DNA of 64,000 bases, taken from positions 62,001-126,000 of the forward strand of contig JAFUOY010000025.1 in assembly GCA_017481595.1 (NCBI GenBank). Reading direction: 5' to 3'. This document shows, piece by piece, positions 7,503 through 14,705 of this stretch. A program made the position numbers and the translations under genes. Numbering within the stretch: the first letter of the stretch is position 1; each line of letters starts with the position of its first letter. The DNA is from Clostridia bacterium (GTDB taxonomy: Bacteria > Bacillota > Clostridia > Oscillospirales > CAG-272). The notes under the pieces are model-generated. The model had not been told where the DNA came from. It did not search any database and was given only the letters and a program-made list of their open reading frames with translations.

Positions 7503-7537
7503 ACCGCACGGATATTTTCTGTGCGGTAATATTTTTA
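7503..7537 (+). terminator. riboswitch-controlled terminator
   Basis: ACCGCAC (7503-7509) pairs with GTGCGGT (7521-7527), with inner GATATTTTC, followed by AATATTTTTATT. It lies 20 bp after the aptamer and just before the thiT ribosome binding site. Confidence 0.88.
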
Positions 7538-7552
7538 TTACGGAGGTTTCAT

Positions 7553-8152
7553 ATGGAAACACAAAAGAACAGAAGAAAAAAAATTTACGCCCTTTGCCAA
7601 AGCTCTATTTTTATAGCTCTTGCAACTATTCTTAGCTTCTTGCCCGTTTACGAAATGCCGATGGGCGGCTCAGTAACTCTTGCAAGTATGCTGCCAATTC
7701 TTTTTATCGGCGTTAAATTCGGTCCTAAATGGGGTATGGGATCAGCCTTTGTTTATGCTCTTATTCAGCTTGGACAGGCTCTTGTAAAGGGTAACGTATT
7801 CATTTACTGCGTTGGCGCTACAGCGGTTATAATCTGCGTGCTTTTTGACTACATAGTGCCTTTTTCAGTTTTGGGATTTTCGTTTTTTGCATCTGCCAAA
7901 AAAGACAAAAGCGTAAGCCTTGTAAGAACGCTTATCGTATTCGGTATCATAATCTTTGTAAGATTTTTGTGCCACTTTATCACAGGTATGACCATCTGGG
8001 GACAGTGGGATGACGGCTTCCTTGGAGCGTTTATTTACTCCGTTTCCTATAACGGCTCCTATATGCTTCCCGAGCTTATACTTACCCTTGTTGTAACGAC
8101 ATTTTTGCTTTCTTCAAGACAGATAGAGAAGCTTCTCGAAAAGGAAAACTGA
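7553..8152 (+). CDS. thiT: ECF transporter S component, thiamine-specific
   Basis: Integral membrane thiamine-binding subunit that docks on the shared energy-coupling module (EcfA/A'/T, not in this window). The 199-residue protein has about six hydrophobic helices and the hallmark PMGGSVTLASMLPI and FGPKWGMGSAFVYALIQL segments. A later MTIWGQWDDGF loop fits the Trp-rich thiamine pocket of ThiT. GGAGG lies 6 bp before the ATG. The upstream TPP riboswitch independently supports thiamine as the substrate. A hairpin terminator follows, so it is a single-gene transcript. Confidence 0.95.
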   Translation: METQKNRRKKIYALCQSSIFIALATILSFLPVYEMPMGGSVTLASMLPILFIGVKFGPKWGMGSAFVYALIQLGQALVKGNVFIYCVGATAVIICVLFDYIVPFSVLGFSFFASAKKDKSVSLVRTLIVFGIIIFVRFLCHFITGMTIWGQWDDGFLGAFIYSVSYNGSYMLPELILTLVVTTFLLSSRQIEKLLEKEN

Positions 8153-8154
8153 TT

Positions 8155-8180
8155 AAAAGCGTGGGTGACCACGCTTTTTT
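8155..8180 (+). terminator. terminator of thiT
   Basis: AAAAGCGTGG, GTGA tetraloop, CCACGCTTTTTT. Confidence 0.9.
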
Positions 8181-8191
8181 ATTTGAAAATA

Positions 8192-8220
8192 TTGACTTTC
8201 CACATTTACAAATATATAAT
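8192..8220 (+). promoter_or_regulatory. sigma-A promoter of the alpha/beta hydrolase gene
   Basis: TTGACT, 17-bp spacer, TATAAT (8215-8220). Confidence 0.75.
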
Positions 8221-8249
8221 ATAGTTAGTAATATTTGAAGGAGAAATCA

Positions 8250-8987
8250 ATGGATATTATAGCAAAATATAAGTGTGACGGATATACGCAAGTAGAGTTT
8301 GAATTTAAGGGAAAGAAATCAATCGTCCTTTTACCCGAGGATAGCAGGAAAAACGGAAAAACCATATTCAAAACTGAATATTTCGGCGCCTTTCCCGACC
8401 TTCAGCTTGAATTTGTAAGACGCGGATATACAATGATATTCATTTCCAACAGAAACAGATGGGGCACAGAGGGTGAGCTTGCCGATCAATACGAATTTGT
8501 AAATTTCTGCGCTAAGGAATTTGATATTTCAAATAAGGTTATCACCATTGGTATGAGCTGCGGCGGAATGATGTCCGTTCTTCTTGCGGCAAAGTATCCC
8601 GACTGTATTGAGGCGTTGTATATTGATGCCCCCGTTATGAATTTTTTAAGCTGCCCCGCTAATTTCGGAAACGCTCCCGATGTGCTTGACAGTATGTGGA
8701 CAGAGTTTGAAAACGCGTGGGGTATGACGAAAAGAGAATTGCTTTTATTCCGCGGACATCCTATCGATATGATCCCCATTCTTGTTAAAAATAAGGTAAA
8801 GATCTATATGGCTTACGGCGACAGCGACAAGACCGTTCCCTACGAGGAAAACGGTATCGCCCTTGAAAGAGCATATAAGGAAGCGGGGCTTTCCGACCTT
8901 TTGTACATAGACAAAAAAGTGGGTGTGGATCACCATCCTCACGGTCCTACTGATATAGATTTTGCAATTAAGTATTTCGAGGACTGA
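8250..8987 (+). CDS. alpha/beta hydrolase fold esterase or peptidase-like protein
   Basis: A 245-residue soluble protein. The nucleophile elbow GMSCGGMMS supplies the Ser, GDSDKTVP the Asp region, and VDHHPHG the His, a complete alpha/beta-hydrolase triad. The substrate is unknown; the form resembles prolyl-oligopeptidase/acetyl-xylan-esterase-like hydrolases found beside sugar catabolism genes. The start is placed at 8250 because AAGGAG (8238-8243) is ideally spaced; an in-frame TTG at 8235 overlaps that site. It precedes the fucose isomerase gene, which has its own promoter. Confidence 0.8.
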   Translation: MDIIAKYKCDGYTQVEFEFKGKKSIVLLPEDSRKNGKTIFKTEYFGAFPDLQLEFVRRGYTMIFISNRNRWGTEGELADQYEFVNFCAKEFDISNKVITIGMSCGGMMSVLLAAKYPDCIEALYIDAPVMNFLSCPANFGNAPDVLDSMWTEFENAWGMTKRELLLFRGHPIDMIPILVKNKVKIYMAYGDSDKTVPYEENGIALERAYKEAGLSDLLYIDKKVGVDHHPHGPTDIDFAIKYFED

Positions 8988-9005
8988 ATAAATTTCAAAA
9001 AAATC

Positions 9006-9034
9006 TTGATTTTACAGTAAATAAACAGTATAAT
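9006..9034 (+). promoter_or_regulatory. sigma-A promoter of fucI
   Basis: TTGATT, 17-bp spacer, TATAAT (9029-9034), 36 bp before the start codon. Confidence 0.7.
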
Positions 9035-9070
9035 TAAAATAGAAAATATTATTTAAAGGGGAATATAATT

Positions 9071-10900
9071 ATGGCAGAAAAAAGAATTATTGGCGATTAT
9101 CCCGTAATCGGTATCCGTCCCTGTATTGACGGCAGACGCGGCCCTATGCAGCTTAGAGAAAGCCTTGAGCCTACTGTATGGGCAATGGCAAACGCTGCAA
9201 AGAAGCTTTTTGAAGAAAATCTTTTCTATTCCAACGGCGACCCCGTTAAGGTAGTTCTTGCAGATACCTGTATCGGCAGAGTGCCTGAGGCGGCTGCTTG
9301 CGCAGAGAAGTTCAAGAAGGAAGGCGTAGATATCACACTTTCCGTTACTTCCTGCTGGTGCTACGGCTCCGAAACTATGGATATGGATCCCAATACCATC
9401 AAGGGTGTTTGGGGCTTCAACGGTACTGAAAGACCCGGCGCAGTTTACCTTGCGGCAGTTCTTGCAGGCCACGCGCAGAAGGGACTTCCCGCATTCGGTA
9501 TCTACGGTCACGACGTTCAGGACGTTGGCGACGTAGGTGAAATTCCCGAGGACGTTAAGGAAAAGCTTCTTCGCTTCGGTAGAGCGGCTATTGCAGTTGC
9601 TACGATGAAGGGTAAGAGCTACCTCCAGATCGGCTCCCAGTGTATGGGTATTGCAGGCTCCATTATGGATCAGGACTTTATGGAAAGCTACCTCGGTATG
9701 AGAGTAGAATCCGTTGACGAGGTTGAGATCCTTCGTCGAATGGAAGAGGGCATCTATGATGAGGCTGAGTACCAGAAGGCGCTTAAGTGGGCTAAGGAGC
9801 ATTGCAAAGAGGGTAGAGACGATAACCCCGAATCCGTTTCCTTCCTTGGCGAGGACAGAAAGATCAAGTTTACTAAGGAAGAAAAGGAAAAGCAGTGGGA
9901 GTTCACAGTTAAGATGTACTGCATCATAAAGGATCTTATGATGGGTAACAAGAACCTTCCCGACGCATTCGTAGAAGAAAAAGCAGGTCACAACGCTATC
10001 GTTGGCGGCTTCCAGGGACAGAGACAGTGGACGGACCATTGGCCCAACTGCGACTATCCCGAGGCTCTTCTTTCCTCCACATTCGACCATAACGGAGCAA
10101 GAGAGCCCTATACACTCGCAACAGAAAACGACGTTCTCAACGGCGTATGTATGCTCTTTATGAGACTTCTCACACACAGAGCGCAGATCTTTGCTGACGT
10201 TCGTACATACTGGTCAGGCGAGGCTACCGAAAGAGTAACAGGCTATAAGTTTGAAGGTAAGGCTAAGGAATGTAACGGTATTATTCACCTTCTCAACTCA
10301 GGCGCGGCTTGTCTTGACGCTTGCGGCGAATGTACAGACGAGGACGGCAACGCAGTAATGAAGAGATGGTGGGACGTTACTGAGGAGGATATCAAGAAGA
10401 TGACCGACGCTACCGTATGGTGCGAGGCAGGCTTTGATAACTTCAGAGGCGGCGGATTCTCAAGCCACTTTACAACAAGAGCAGAAATGCCCTGTACAAT
10501 GATCAGACTTAATCTCGTTAAGGGACTTGGCCCCGTTCTTCAGATCGCTGAGGGCTGGACAGTTAAGCTTCCCGACGATGTTTCCGATAAGCTTATGGAA
10601 AGAACAAATCCCACTTGGCCTTGCACTTGGTTTGCTCCCAGATGCGACGGTAAGGAGGGCAGCCCCTTCAAGACAGCCTACGAGGTTATGCAGAACTGGG
10701 GCGCTAACCACGGCGCGATCAGCTACGGTCATATCGGAGCTGACCTTATTACACTTTGCTCAATGCTCAGAATTCCCGTATGTATGCATAACGTACCCGA
10801 GGACAAGATCTTCCGTCCCGCTGCTTGGAATGCATTCGGTATGGATAAGGAAGGCCAGGACTATCGCGCTTGCGCAGTTTACGGTCCTATGTATAAATAA
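9071..10900 (+). CDS. fucI: L-fucose isomerase
   Basis: Interconverts L-fucose and L-fuculose with Mn2+ in the cytoplasm. At 609 residues it matches the family. The metal and catalytic residues are visible: Glu about 352 in ATENDVLNG, Asp about 376 in FADVRTYW, and His about 554 in GHIGADL. The Glu-Asp spacing equals that of the E. coli enzyme. The codon use (many AAG, GAG, CTT) suggests high expression. A nucleotidyltransferase follows 18 bp later. A fucosidase-like glycosidase lies 4 kb downstream, but fuculokinase and aldolase genes are not in the window. Confidence 0.93.
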   Translation: MAEKRIIGDYPVIGIRPCIDGRRGPMQLRESLEPTVWAMANAAKKLFEENLFYSNGDPVKVVLADTCIGRVPEAAACAEKFKKEGVDITLSVTSCWCYGSETMDMDPNTIKGVWGFNGTERPGAVYLAAVLAGHAQKGLPAFGIYGHDVQDVGDVGEIPEDVKEKLLRFGRAAIAVATMKGKSYLQIGSQCMGIAGSIMDQDFMESYLGMRVESVDEVEILRRMEEGIYDEAEYQKALKWAKEHCKEGRDDNPESVSFLGEDRKIKFTKEEKEKQWEFTVKMYCIIKDLMMGNKNLPDAFVEEKAGHNAIVGGFQGQRQWTDHWPNCDYPEALLSSTFDHNGAREPYTLATENDVLNGVCMLFMRLLTHRAQIFADVRTYWSGEATERVTGYKFEGKAKECNGIIHLLNSGAACLDACGECTDEDGNAVMKRWWDVTEEDIKKMTDATVWCEAGFDNFRGGGFSSHFTTRAEMPCTMIRLNLVKGLGPVLQIAEGWTVKLPDDVSDKLMERTNPTWPCTWFAPRCDGKEGSPFKTAYEVMQNWGANHGAISYGHIGADLITLCSMLRIPVCMHNVPEDKIFRPAAWNAFGMDKEGQDYRACAVYGPMYK

Positions 10901-10918
10901 TTTTTAGGAGATACTCAG

Positions 10919-11833
10919 ATGAAAAAGACAGCACTTGTAATTATGGCTGCAGGTATCGGCTCTCGTTTTGGCGGCGGTATCAAGCAGCTTGAGCCCCTCG
11001 GCCCTAATGGCGAGGTTATTATGGAGTATTCCATTCACGACGCCCTTGAGGCAGGCTTCAATAAGGTAGTATTCATTATCAGAAAGGAAATGGAGGACTA
11101 CTTTAAGGAGGTTGTAGGCGATAAGATATCAAGCATTTGTGAGGTTGCATACGCTTACCAGAATATTGACGATCTTCCCGCAGGATTTACAAATCCTCCC
11201 GAAAGAAAGAAGCCTTGGGGAACAGGTCAGGCAGTTTTATCCACAAAGGGTATAGTTACTGAGCCCTTTATGGTTATCAACGCTGACGACTACTACGGTA
11301 AGGAATGCTTTAAGTCCGTTCACGATTTCCTCGTAAACGAGCAGCCCAGCATTGCAGAATACAATTTCTGTATGGCAGGCTTTATCCTTAAGAATACCCT
11401 CAGCGACAACGGTGGCGTAACACGTGGCGTATGTGAGGTAAATGCTGATAACTATCTTACAAAGGTAGTTGAAACATCCAATATCGTTAAGACTGCAACA
11501 GGCGCAGGCGTGGATAACGACGGAGAGGTTTCTCCCCTCGATCCCGAATCCTACGTATCTATGAATATGTGGGGTCTTACACCCGACTTTATCGATATTT
11601 TGGAGGGCGGCTTCGTTGACTTCTTGTCCGATCCCAACCTTAATCAGCTTAAGGGCGAATACCTTCTTCCCTCCGTTATCGGCGGTCTTGTTGAAAGCGG
11701 CAAGGCATCCGTAAAGGTGCTTCCCACTAACGATAAGTGGTTTGGCGTTACTTACGGTGAGGATAAGTACGCAGTCAAGGATGAATTCCTTAAGCTCCAG
11801 GCTAACGGAACGTATCCCAAGACCTTGTATTGA
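10919..11833 (+). CDS. sugar nucleotidyltransferase (NTP_transferase family)
   Basis: A 304-residue protein of the glucose-1-phosphate thymidylyl/uridylyltransferase fold. MAAGIGSRFGGGIKQLEPLGP is the nucleotide-binding loop (G-x-G-x-R with a downstream K-x-x-L), and VINADDYYG is the Mg2+-binding Asp motif. The specific sugar cannot be read from sequence. Co-transcription with fucI (18-bp gap, GGAG ribosome binding site) raises a fucose or fuculose-derived substrate as a possibility, which is inference. A strong hairpin terminator follows the stop. Confidence 0.82.
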   Translation: MKKTALVIMAAGIGSRFGGGIKQLEPLGPNGEVIMEYSIHDALEAGFNKVVFIIRKEMEDYFKEVVGDKISSICEVAYAYQNIDDLPAGFTNPPERKKPWGTGQAVLSTKGIVTEPFMVINADDYYGKECFKSVHDFLVNEQPSIAEYNFCMAGFILKNTLSDNGGVTRGVCEVNADNYLTKVVETSNIVKTATGAGVDNDGEVSPLDPESYVSMNMWGLTPDFIDILEGGFVDFLSDPNLNQLKGEYLLPSVIGGLVESGKASVKVLPTNDKWFGVTYGEDKYAVKDEFLKLQANGTYPKTLY

Positions 11834-11844
11834 TTTGATTTACA

Positions 11845-11882
11845 AAAAATACCAACCGAATTTTCGGTTGGTATTTTTATTT
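11845..11882 (+). terminator. terminator of the fucI-nucleotidyltransferase operon
   Basis: AAAAATACCAACCGAA pairs with TTCGGTTGGTATTTTT, followed by ATTTT. Confidence 0.9.
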
Positions 11883-11921
11883 TCAGTAAATAATAAGAAA
11901 AATACTTTATGCGAGGTATAT

Positions 11922-12350
11922 ATGAACGATACAGTAAAGCTGCTTAAGGAATGTAATGCAGGGATAAAAATGGGTGTTTCCTCAATTTCGAGGGTTATGC
12001 CCCACGTGAGAAATGCGGAGCTGAAAACAAGCCTTAATAAGTGTAAGGATGAGCACGCGGAATTGGGGGACAAGACTCACAAAATGCTCCTTGCTTATAA
12101 GGCGGAAACAAAGGAGCCTCATGCTATGGCAAGAATGATGAGCGATATGAAGATACGCGGTAAGCTGATGATGAATAACAGCGAAAAAACAGTTGCCGAC
12201 CTTATGACCGACGGCTGCAATATGGGTGTAAAATCCCTGTCAAAATATTTAAATCAGTATAAAAACGCATCCGAGGACAGTAAAAACATAGCAAGAGACA
12301 TAATTACGTCGGAAAACAACCTTAACGAGGTATTAAGATACCATTTATAA
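11922..12350 (+). CDS. all-helical protein, possibly ferritin-like (DUF2383-like)
   Basis: A 142-residue protein predicted by eye to be four amphipathic helices: KLLKECNAGIKMGVSSISRV, LKTSLNKCKDEHAELGDKTHKML, a Met-rich AMARMMSDMKIRGKLMMNN stretch, and a C-terminal SLSKYLNQYKNAS helix. The layout resembles four-helix ferritin-like/DUF2383 proteins, but the metal ligands are incomplete, so the function is unknown. The start is at 11922 because GCGAGG precedes it; the open frame runs further upstream through the previous gene's shadow. It sits alone between two terminator-like hairpins. Confidence 0.65.
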   Translation: MNDTVKLLKECNAGIKMGVSSISRVMPHVRNAELKTSLNKCKDEHAELGDKTHKMLLAYKAETKEPHAMARMMSDMKIRGKLMMNNSEKTVADLMTDGCNMGVKSLSKYLNQYKNASEDSKNIARDIITSENNLNEVLRYHL

Positions 12351-12357
12351 AATAAAC

Positions 12358-12423
12358 GAGGGCGGAGATCGTATGGTCCCCCGAAGCGAAAATTGAGCTT
12401 TGAGGGTTCCGGGATCCGCCCTC
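12358..12423 (+). repeat. 66-nt structured hairpin, copy 1
   Basis: Outer arms GAGGGCGGA and TCCGCCCTC; inner arms CCCCGAAGC and GCTTTGAGGG around GAAAATTGA. A second copy of the same length lies 835 bp downstream with a paired C-G to T-A change in the outer stem. It follows the helical protein gene by 8 bp and may act as its terminator, although the T-run (TTATT) is weak. Confidence 0.8.
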
Positions 12424-12446
12424 TTATTACGTTATGCGAAAATTTG

Positions 12447-12475
12447 TTGACACAAAAAAATAAATATGCTATAAT
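12447..12475 (+). promoter_or_regulatory. sigma-A promoter of the small membrane protein gene
   Basis: TTGACA, 17-bp spacer, TATAAT (12470-12475), leaving a leader of about 120 nt that contains a REP-like hairpin. Confidence 0.8.
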
Positions 12476-12556
12476 TTAATCGGAAAATTATGACAGTAAA
12501 AAACAACTCCGCTCATTTTGTCAACGAGTAGAGTACGTAATAAAATGTATAGAGTC

Positions 12557-12582
12557 GGAGACAAGGAACCGTCCCTGTCTCC
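12557..12582. repeat. REP-like hairpin, left copy
   Basis: GGAGACAAGG pairs with CCCTGTCTCC (one mismatch). It is an inverted match of the hairpin at 13122-13147. The consensus resembles repeats I associate with REP-associated tyrosine transposases in Clostridia. It lies in the leader just before the ribosome binding site. Confidence 0.65.
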
Positions 12583-12599
12583 AAAGGAGGTTTTAATAT

Positions 12600-13112
12600 A
12601 TGAATCTCGTTCCTAAGAATTATAAAGATGTTATTAAAACTGCAAACAAAATTTCGGTTATTTGTATAATAGTGTCACTGGTTTTCATTACTACGTTATT
12701 ATTCACAGGTGTTTTTAGAGATGTAGAGAGTTTTATTATCATCTTTGTTTTCTATGTTAGTACATTTGTTTTGTTAAGTATTCCTGGATTTAGATATGAT
12801 CGAATTAGTCAATCTACAGTTTATTTAACGGATGACGGAATAAAGGTAGTTGATAAAAAAGGACATTGTTGGCGATATATTGCATATGAATCAATTTCAA
12901 TGGTAAAAAAACAAGAAGTAGTGGGATTTTTTTATGGATTTAGGAAGGATGAAGGTGCGTACGATTACATTTGTATATATTTGAATGGAAATATATATAT
13001 TCCTAATATTGCATATTCCGAATTATATAACCAAAGAGACTTCTTTTTAATAGCATATGATAATGAGTTATATAAAAAGCTTTTTAGTATTACACAGACA
13101 GTGGATGGTTAG
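12600..13112 (+). CDS. small membrane protein of unknown function
   Basis: A 170-residue protein with two N-terminal hydrophobic helices (about residues 18-40 and 46-64: SVICIIVSLVFITTLLF, FIIIFVFYVSTFVLL). A cytoplasmic beta-rich domain follows (STVYLTDDGIKVVDKKG, YESISMVKKQEVVGFFYG), resembling bacterial PH-like/YcxB-type domains. AAAGGAGG precedes the ATG. It is AT-richer than its neighbours and sits between inverted REP-like hairpins and directly repeated 66-nt hairpins, which suggests acquisition as a cassette. The function is unknown. Confidence 0.7.
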   Translation: MNLVPKNYKDVIKTANKISVICIIVSLVFITTLLFTGVFRDVESFIIIFVFYVSTFVLLSIPGFRYDRISQSTVYLTDDGIKVVDKKGHCWRYIAYESISMVKKQEVVGFFYGFRKDEGAYDYICIYLNGNIYIPNIAYSELYNQRDFFLIAYDNELYKKLFSITQTVDG

Positions 13113-13121
13113 CGAGAAAAT

Positions 13122-13147
13122 GGAGACAGGGGACGGATCTCTGTCTG
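13122..13147. repeat. REP-like hairpin, right copy
   Basis: GGAGACAGGGGACGGATC then TCTGTCTGG; it matches the reverse complement of 12557-12582 at most positions. The two copies bracket the membrane protein gene. Confidence 0.65.
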
Positions 13148-13192
13148 GTAATCAAGTCAACAAAAATGACAAAGAATAGCAAATAAAAAGGC

Positions 13193-13263
13193 GAGGGTGG
13201 AGTACGCGGGGTTCCCCGAAGCGAAAATTGAGCTTTGGGGGTTCCAAGATCCACCCTCTTTTT
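13193..13263 (+). terminator. 66-nt structured hairpin, copy 2, with U-run
   Basis: Outer arms GAGGGTGGA and TCCACCCTC, the same loop GAAAATTGA as copy 1, then TTTTTT. Here the tail makes a good terminator for the membrane protein gene. Confidence 0.8.
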
Positions 13264-13280
13264 TATGAAAAAATGAGAAA

Positions 13281-14002
13281 TTATTTATAAAATTTAAGAA
13301 TAAAAGACGTTGGCAAAAGCTTAGATACAAGATGCACGAGCTTTATTGAAAAAGAAGGAGAACAGATCACTTTTCGTTTTTCAGATGCCAAAAGTGCCTT
13401 TTTGGCTACCTTTTTGCGGAAATAACATATTTTTTCTTGTATTCGGGAGGGTCAAGCTCCTTGAAAAATTCCGTATCCACAGGCCCTGGGCAAACGCAGG
13501 TAACATTTATTTTCTTCGGCTTAAGCTCCCTTTGTAAAGCTCTTGAAAAGCTTATTACGTAGGATTTTGTTGCCGCGTATACGGAAAAACCGGGCTGAGG
13601 CAAAAATCCCGCCCCTGAGGCAATTTCAATTATTTTGCCTCCCTCTTTAATATAGGGAATACAAGCTCTTGTAAGCAGGGAAAGAGCCGCGCAATTCAAG
13701 GTGATCATTTTTTCAATGCTTTCCTCACTAAGCTCCTCAACCTTACCCATATATCCTACCCCTGCAGAGCATACGAGGTACTTTACCGTGTATTCACCCT
13801 CCGAAAGAGCAGATTTTACAGTATCCGTAAAGGATGAGGCAGTAATATCAAGTGGAAAATGCCTTGTTTTTGTTTTGAAGCACGCTTTACTTGGCTCTGT
13901 TCTGCTTATTAACCAAAGCTCGTCAAGTCCCATTCTATCAAGCTCACATGCAAGGGCGTATCCTATTCCGCGGGAACCGCCGCTTATTATGGCAATATTC
14001 AC
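13281..14002 (-). pseudogene. SDR family NAD(P)-dependent oxidoreductase, frameshifted
   Basis: The intact part (198 codons from 14002) has the NAD(P)-binding GGSRGIG, CSAGVGYMG, the catalytic Ser/Tyr/Lys in ASGAGF...YAATKSY, and PGPVDTEF. It then stops at 13406. One base further the frame continues without stops as VAKKALLASEKRKV...FILKFYK to a TAA at 13281, the usual SDR C-terminus. The length 722 is one base short of 241 codons, and the break falls in an A5 run. A single A deletion, real or a sequencing error, explains it. GGAGG precedes the start; the substrate is unknown. Confidence 0.82.
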
Positions 14003-14064
14003 TTTTGCACACCTCCTTTTTATAAATTATATCATTATTTTTTATATCCGTCAATGCATTTTAC

Positions 14065-14093
14065 TTGCATTTGCTTTTTTGATATGTTAAAAT
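14065..14093 (+). promoter_or_regulatory. sigma-A promoter of the PH-domain protein/glycosidase operon
   Basis: TTGCAT, 17-bp spacer, TAAAAT (14088-14093), then GGAGG before the ATG at 14121. Confidence 0.65.
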
Positions 14094-14120
14094 GATGTTA
14101 GTTAATGTAAGGAGGAAAAT

Positions 14121-14705
14121 ATGAATAACGATAATACTTATTATAATCCTTCGTCAAAAATACAACCGTACCTTTCCTTCGGCGAGAGCATTTTGTGGTG
14201 CGGCACTCCTACGGAAAGAGTTCGATTCAGAGTAAGGGATAACCCGACCTTTTTATTTGGTATTCCTTTTCTTGCATTTGCTCTTTTCTGGACAGTCACC
14301 GCCGCCTCGGCATCGTCGGATGGAGGCGCCATGGGATTTATCTTTCCGCTTTTTGGCTTGCCGTTTATTTTTGTCGGTGTTTTTATGGTGTTTGTTTCGC
14401 CCTATAGAACCTTAAGAAACCGAAATAACGCAGTATACGCAATAACCGATAAAAAGGTCTACATATTATACGATAATGCAAGTCAGAGGCTTGTAAGCTA
14501 TGAATTCAGTCAGCTTTCAAACATTACCGTAGAAATAACGGGTGATAATATTGGTAATATCAAATTCCAGACGGGACAGTATTACCGCCATTCGAGCAGA
14601 AGAAGATACGGCACCGTAGAAAGAGAAGTCGACGGATTCTTTTGTATAAATGACGTTTCATACGTTTTTAGAATATTAAATCAACAAACGGAGGTAAAGC
14701 TATGA
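14121..14705 (+). CDS. membrane protein with bacterial PH-like domain
   Basis: A 194-residue protein. Two transmembrane helices (about residues 48-68 and 74-96) are followed by a C-terminal beta-rich region with NNAVYAITDKKVYILY and a closing segment typical of bPH_2 domains. It is probably anchored with the PH-like domain in the cytoplasm. Its stop overlaps the start of the glycosidase gene by 4 bp (ATGA), so the two are translationally coupled. The function is unknown. Confidence 0.75.
   Translation: MNNDNTYYNPSSKIQPYLSFGESILWCGTPTERVRFRVRDNPTFLFGIPFLAFALFWTVTAASASSDGGAMGFIFPLFGLPFIFVGVFMVFVSPYRTLRNRNNAVYAITDKKVYILYDNASQRLVSYEFSQLSNITVEITGDNIGNIKFQTGQYYRHSSRRRYGTVEREVDGFFCINDVSYVFRILNQQTEVKL

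Noticed and set aside
9053..10177. 374-codon reverse frame opposite fucI
   Set aside because: It is antisense to a strongly conserved enzyme; its openness follows from fucI codon use. There is no ribosome binding site or family match.
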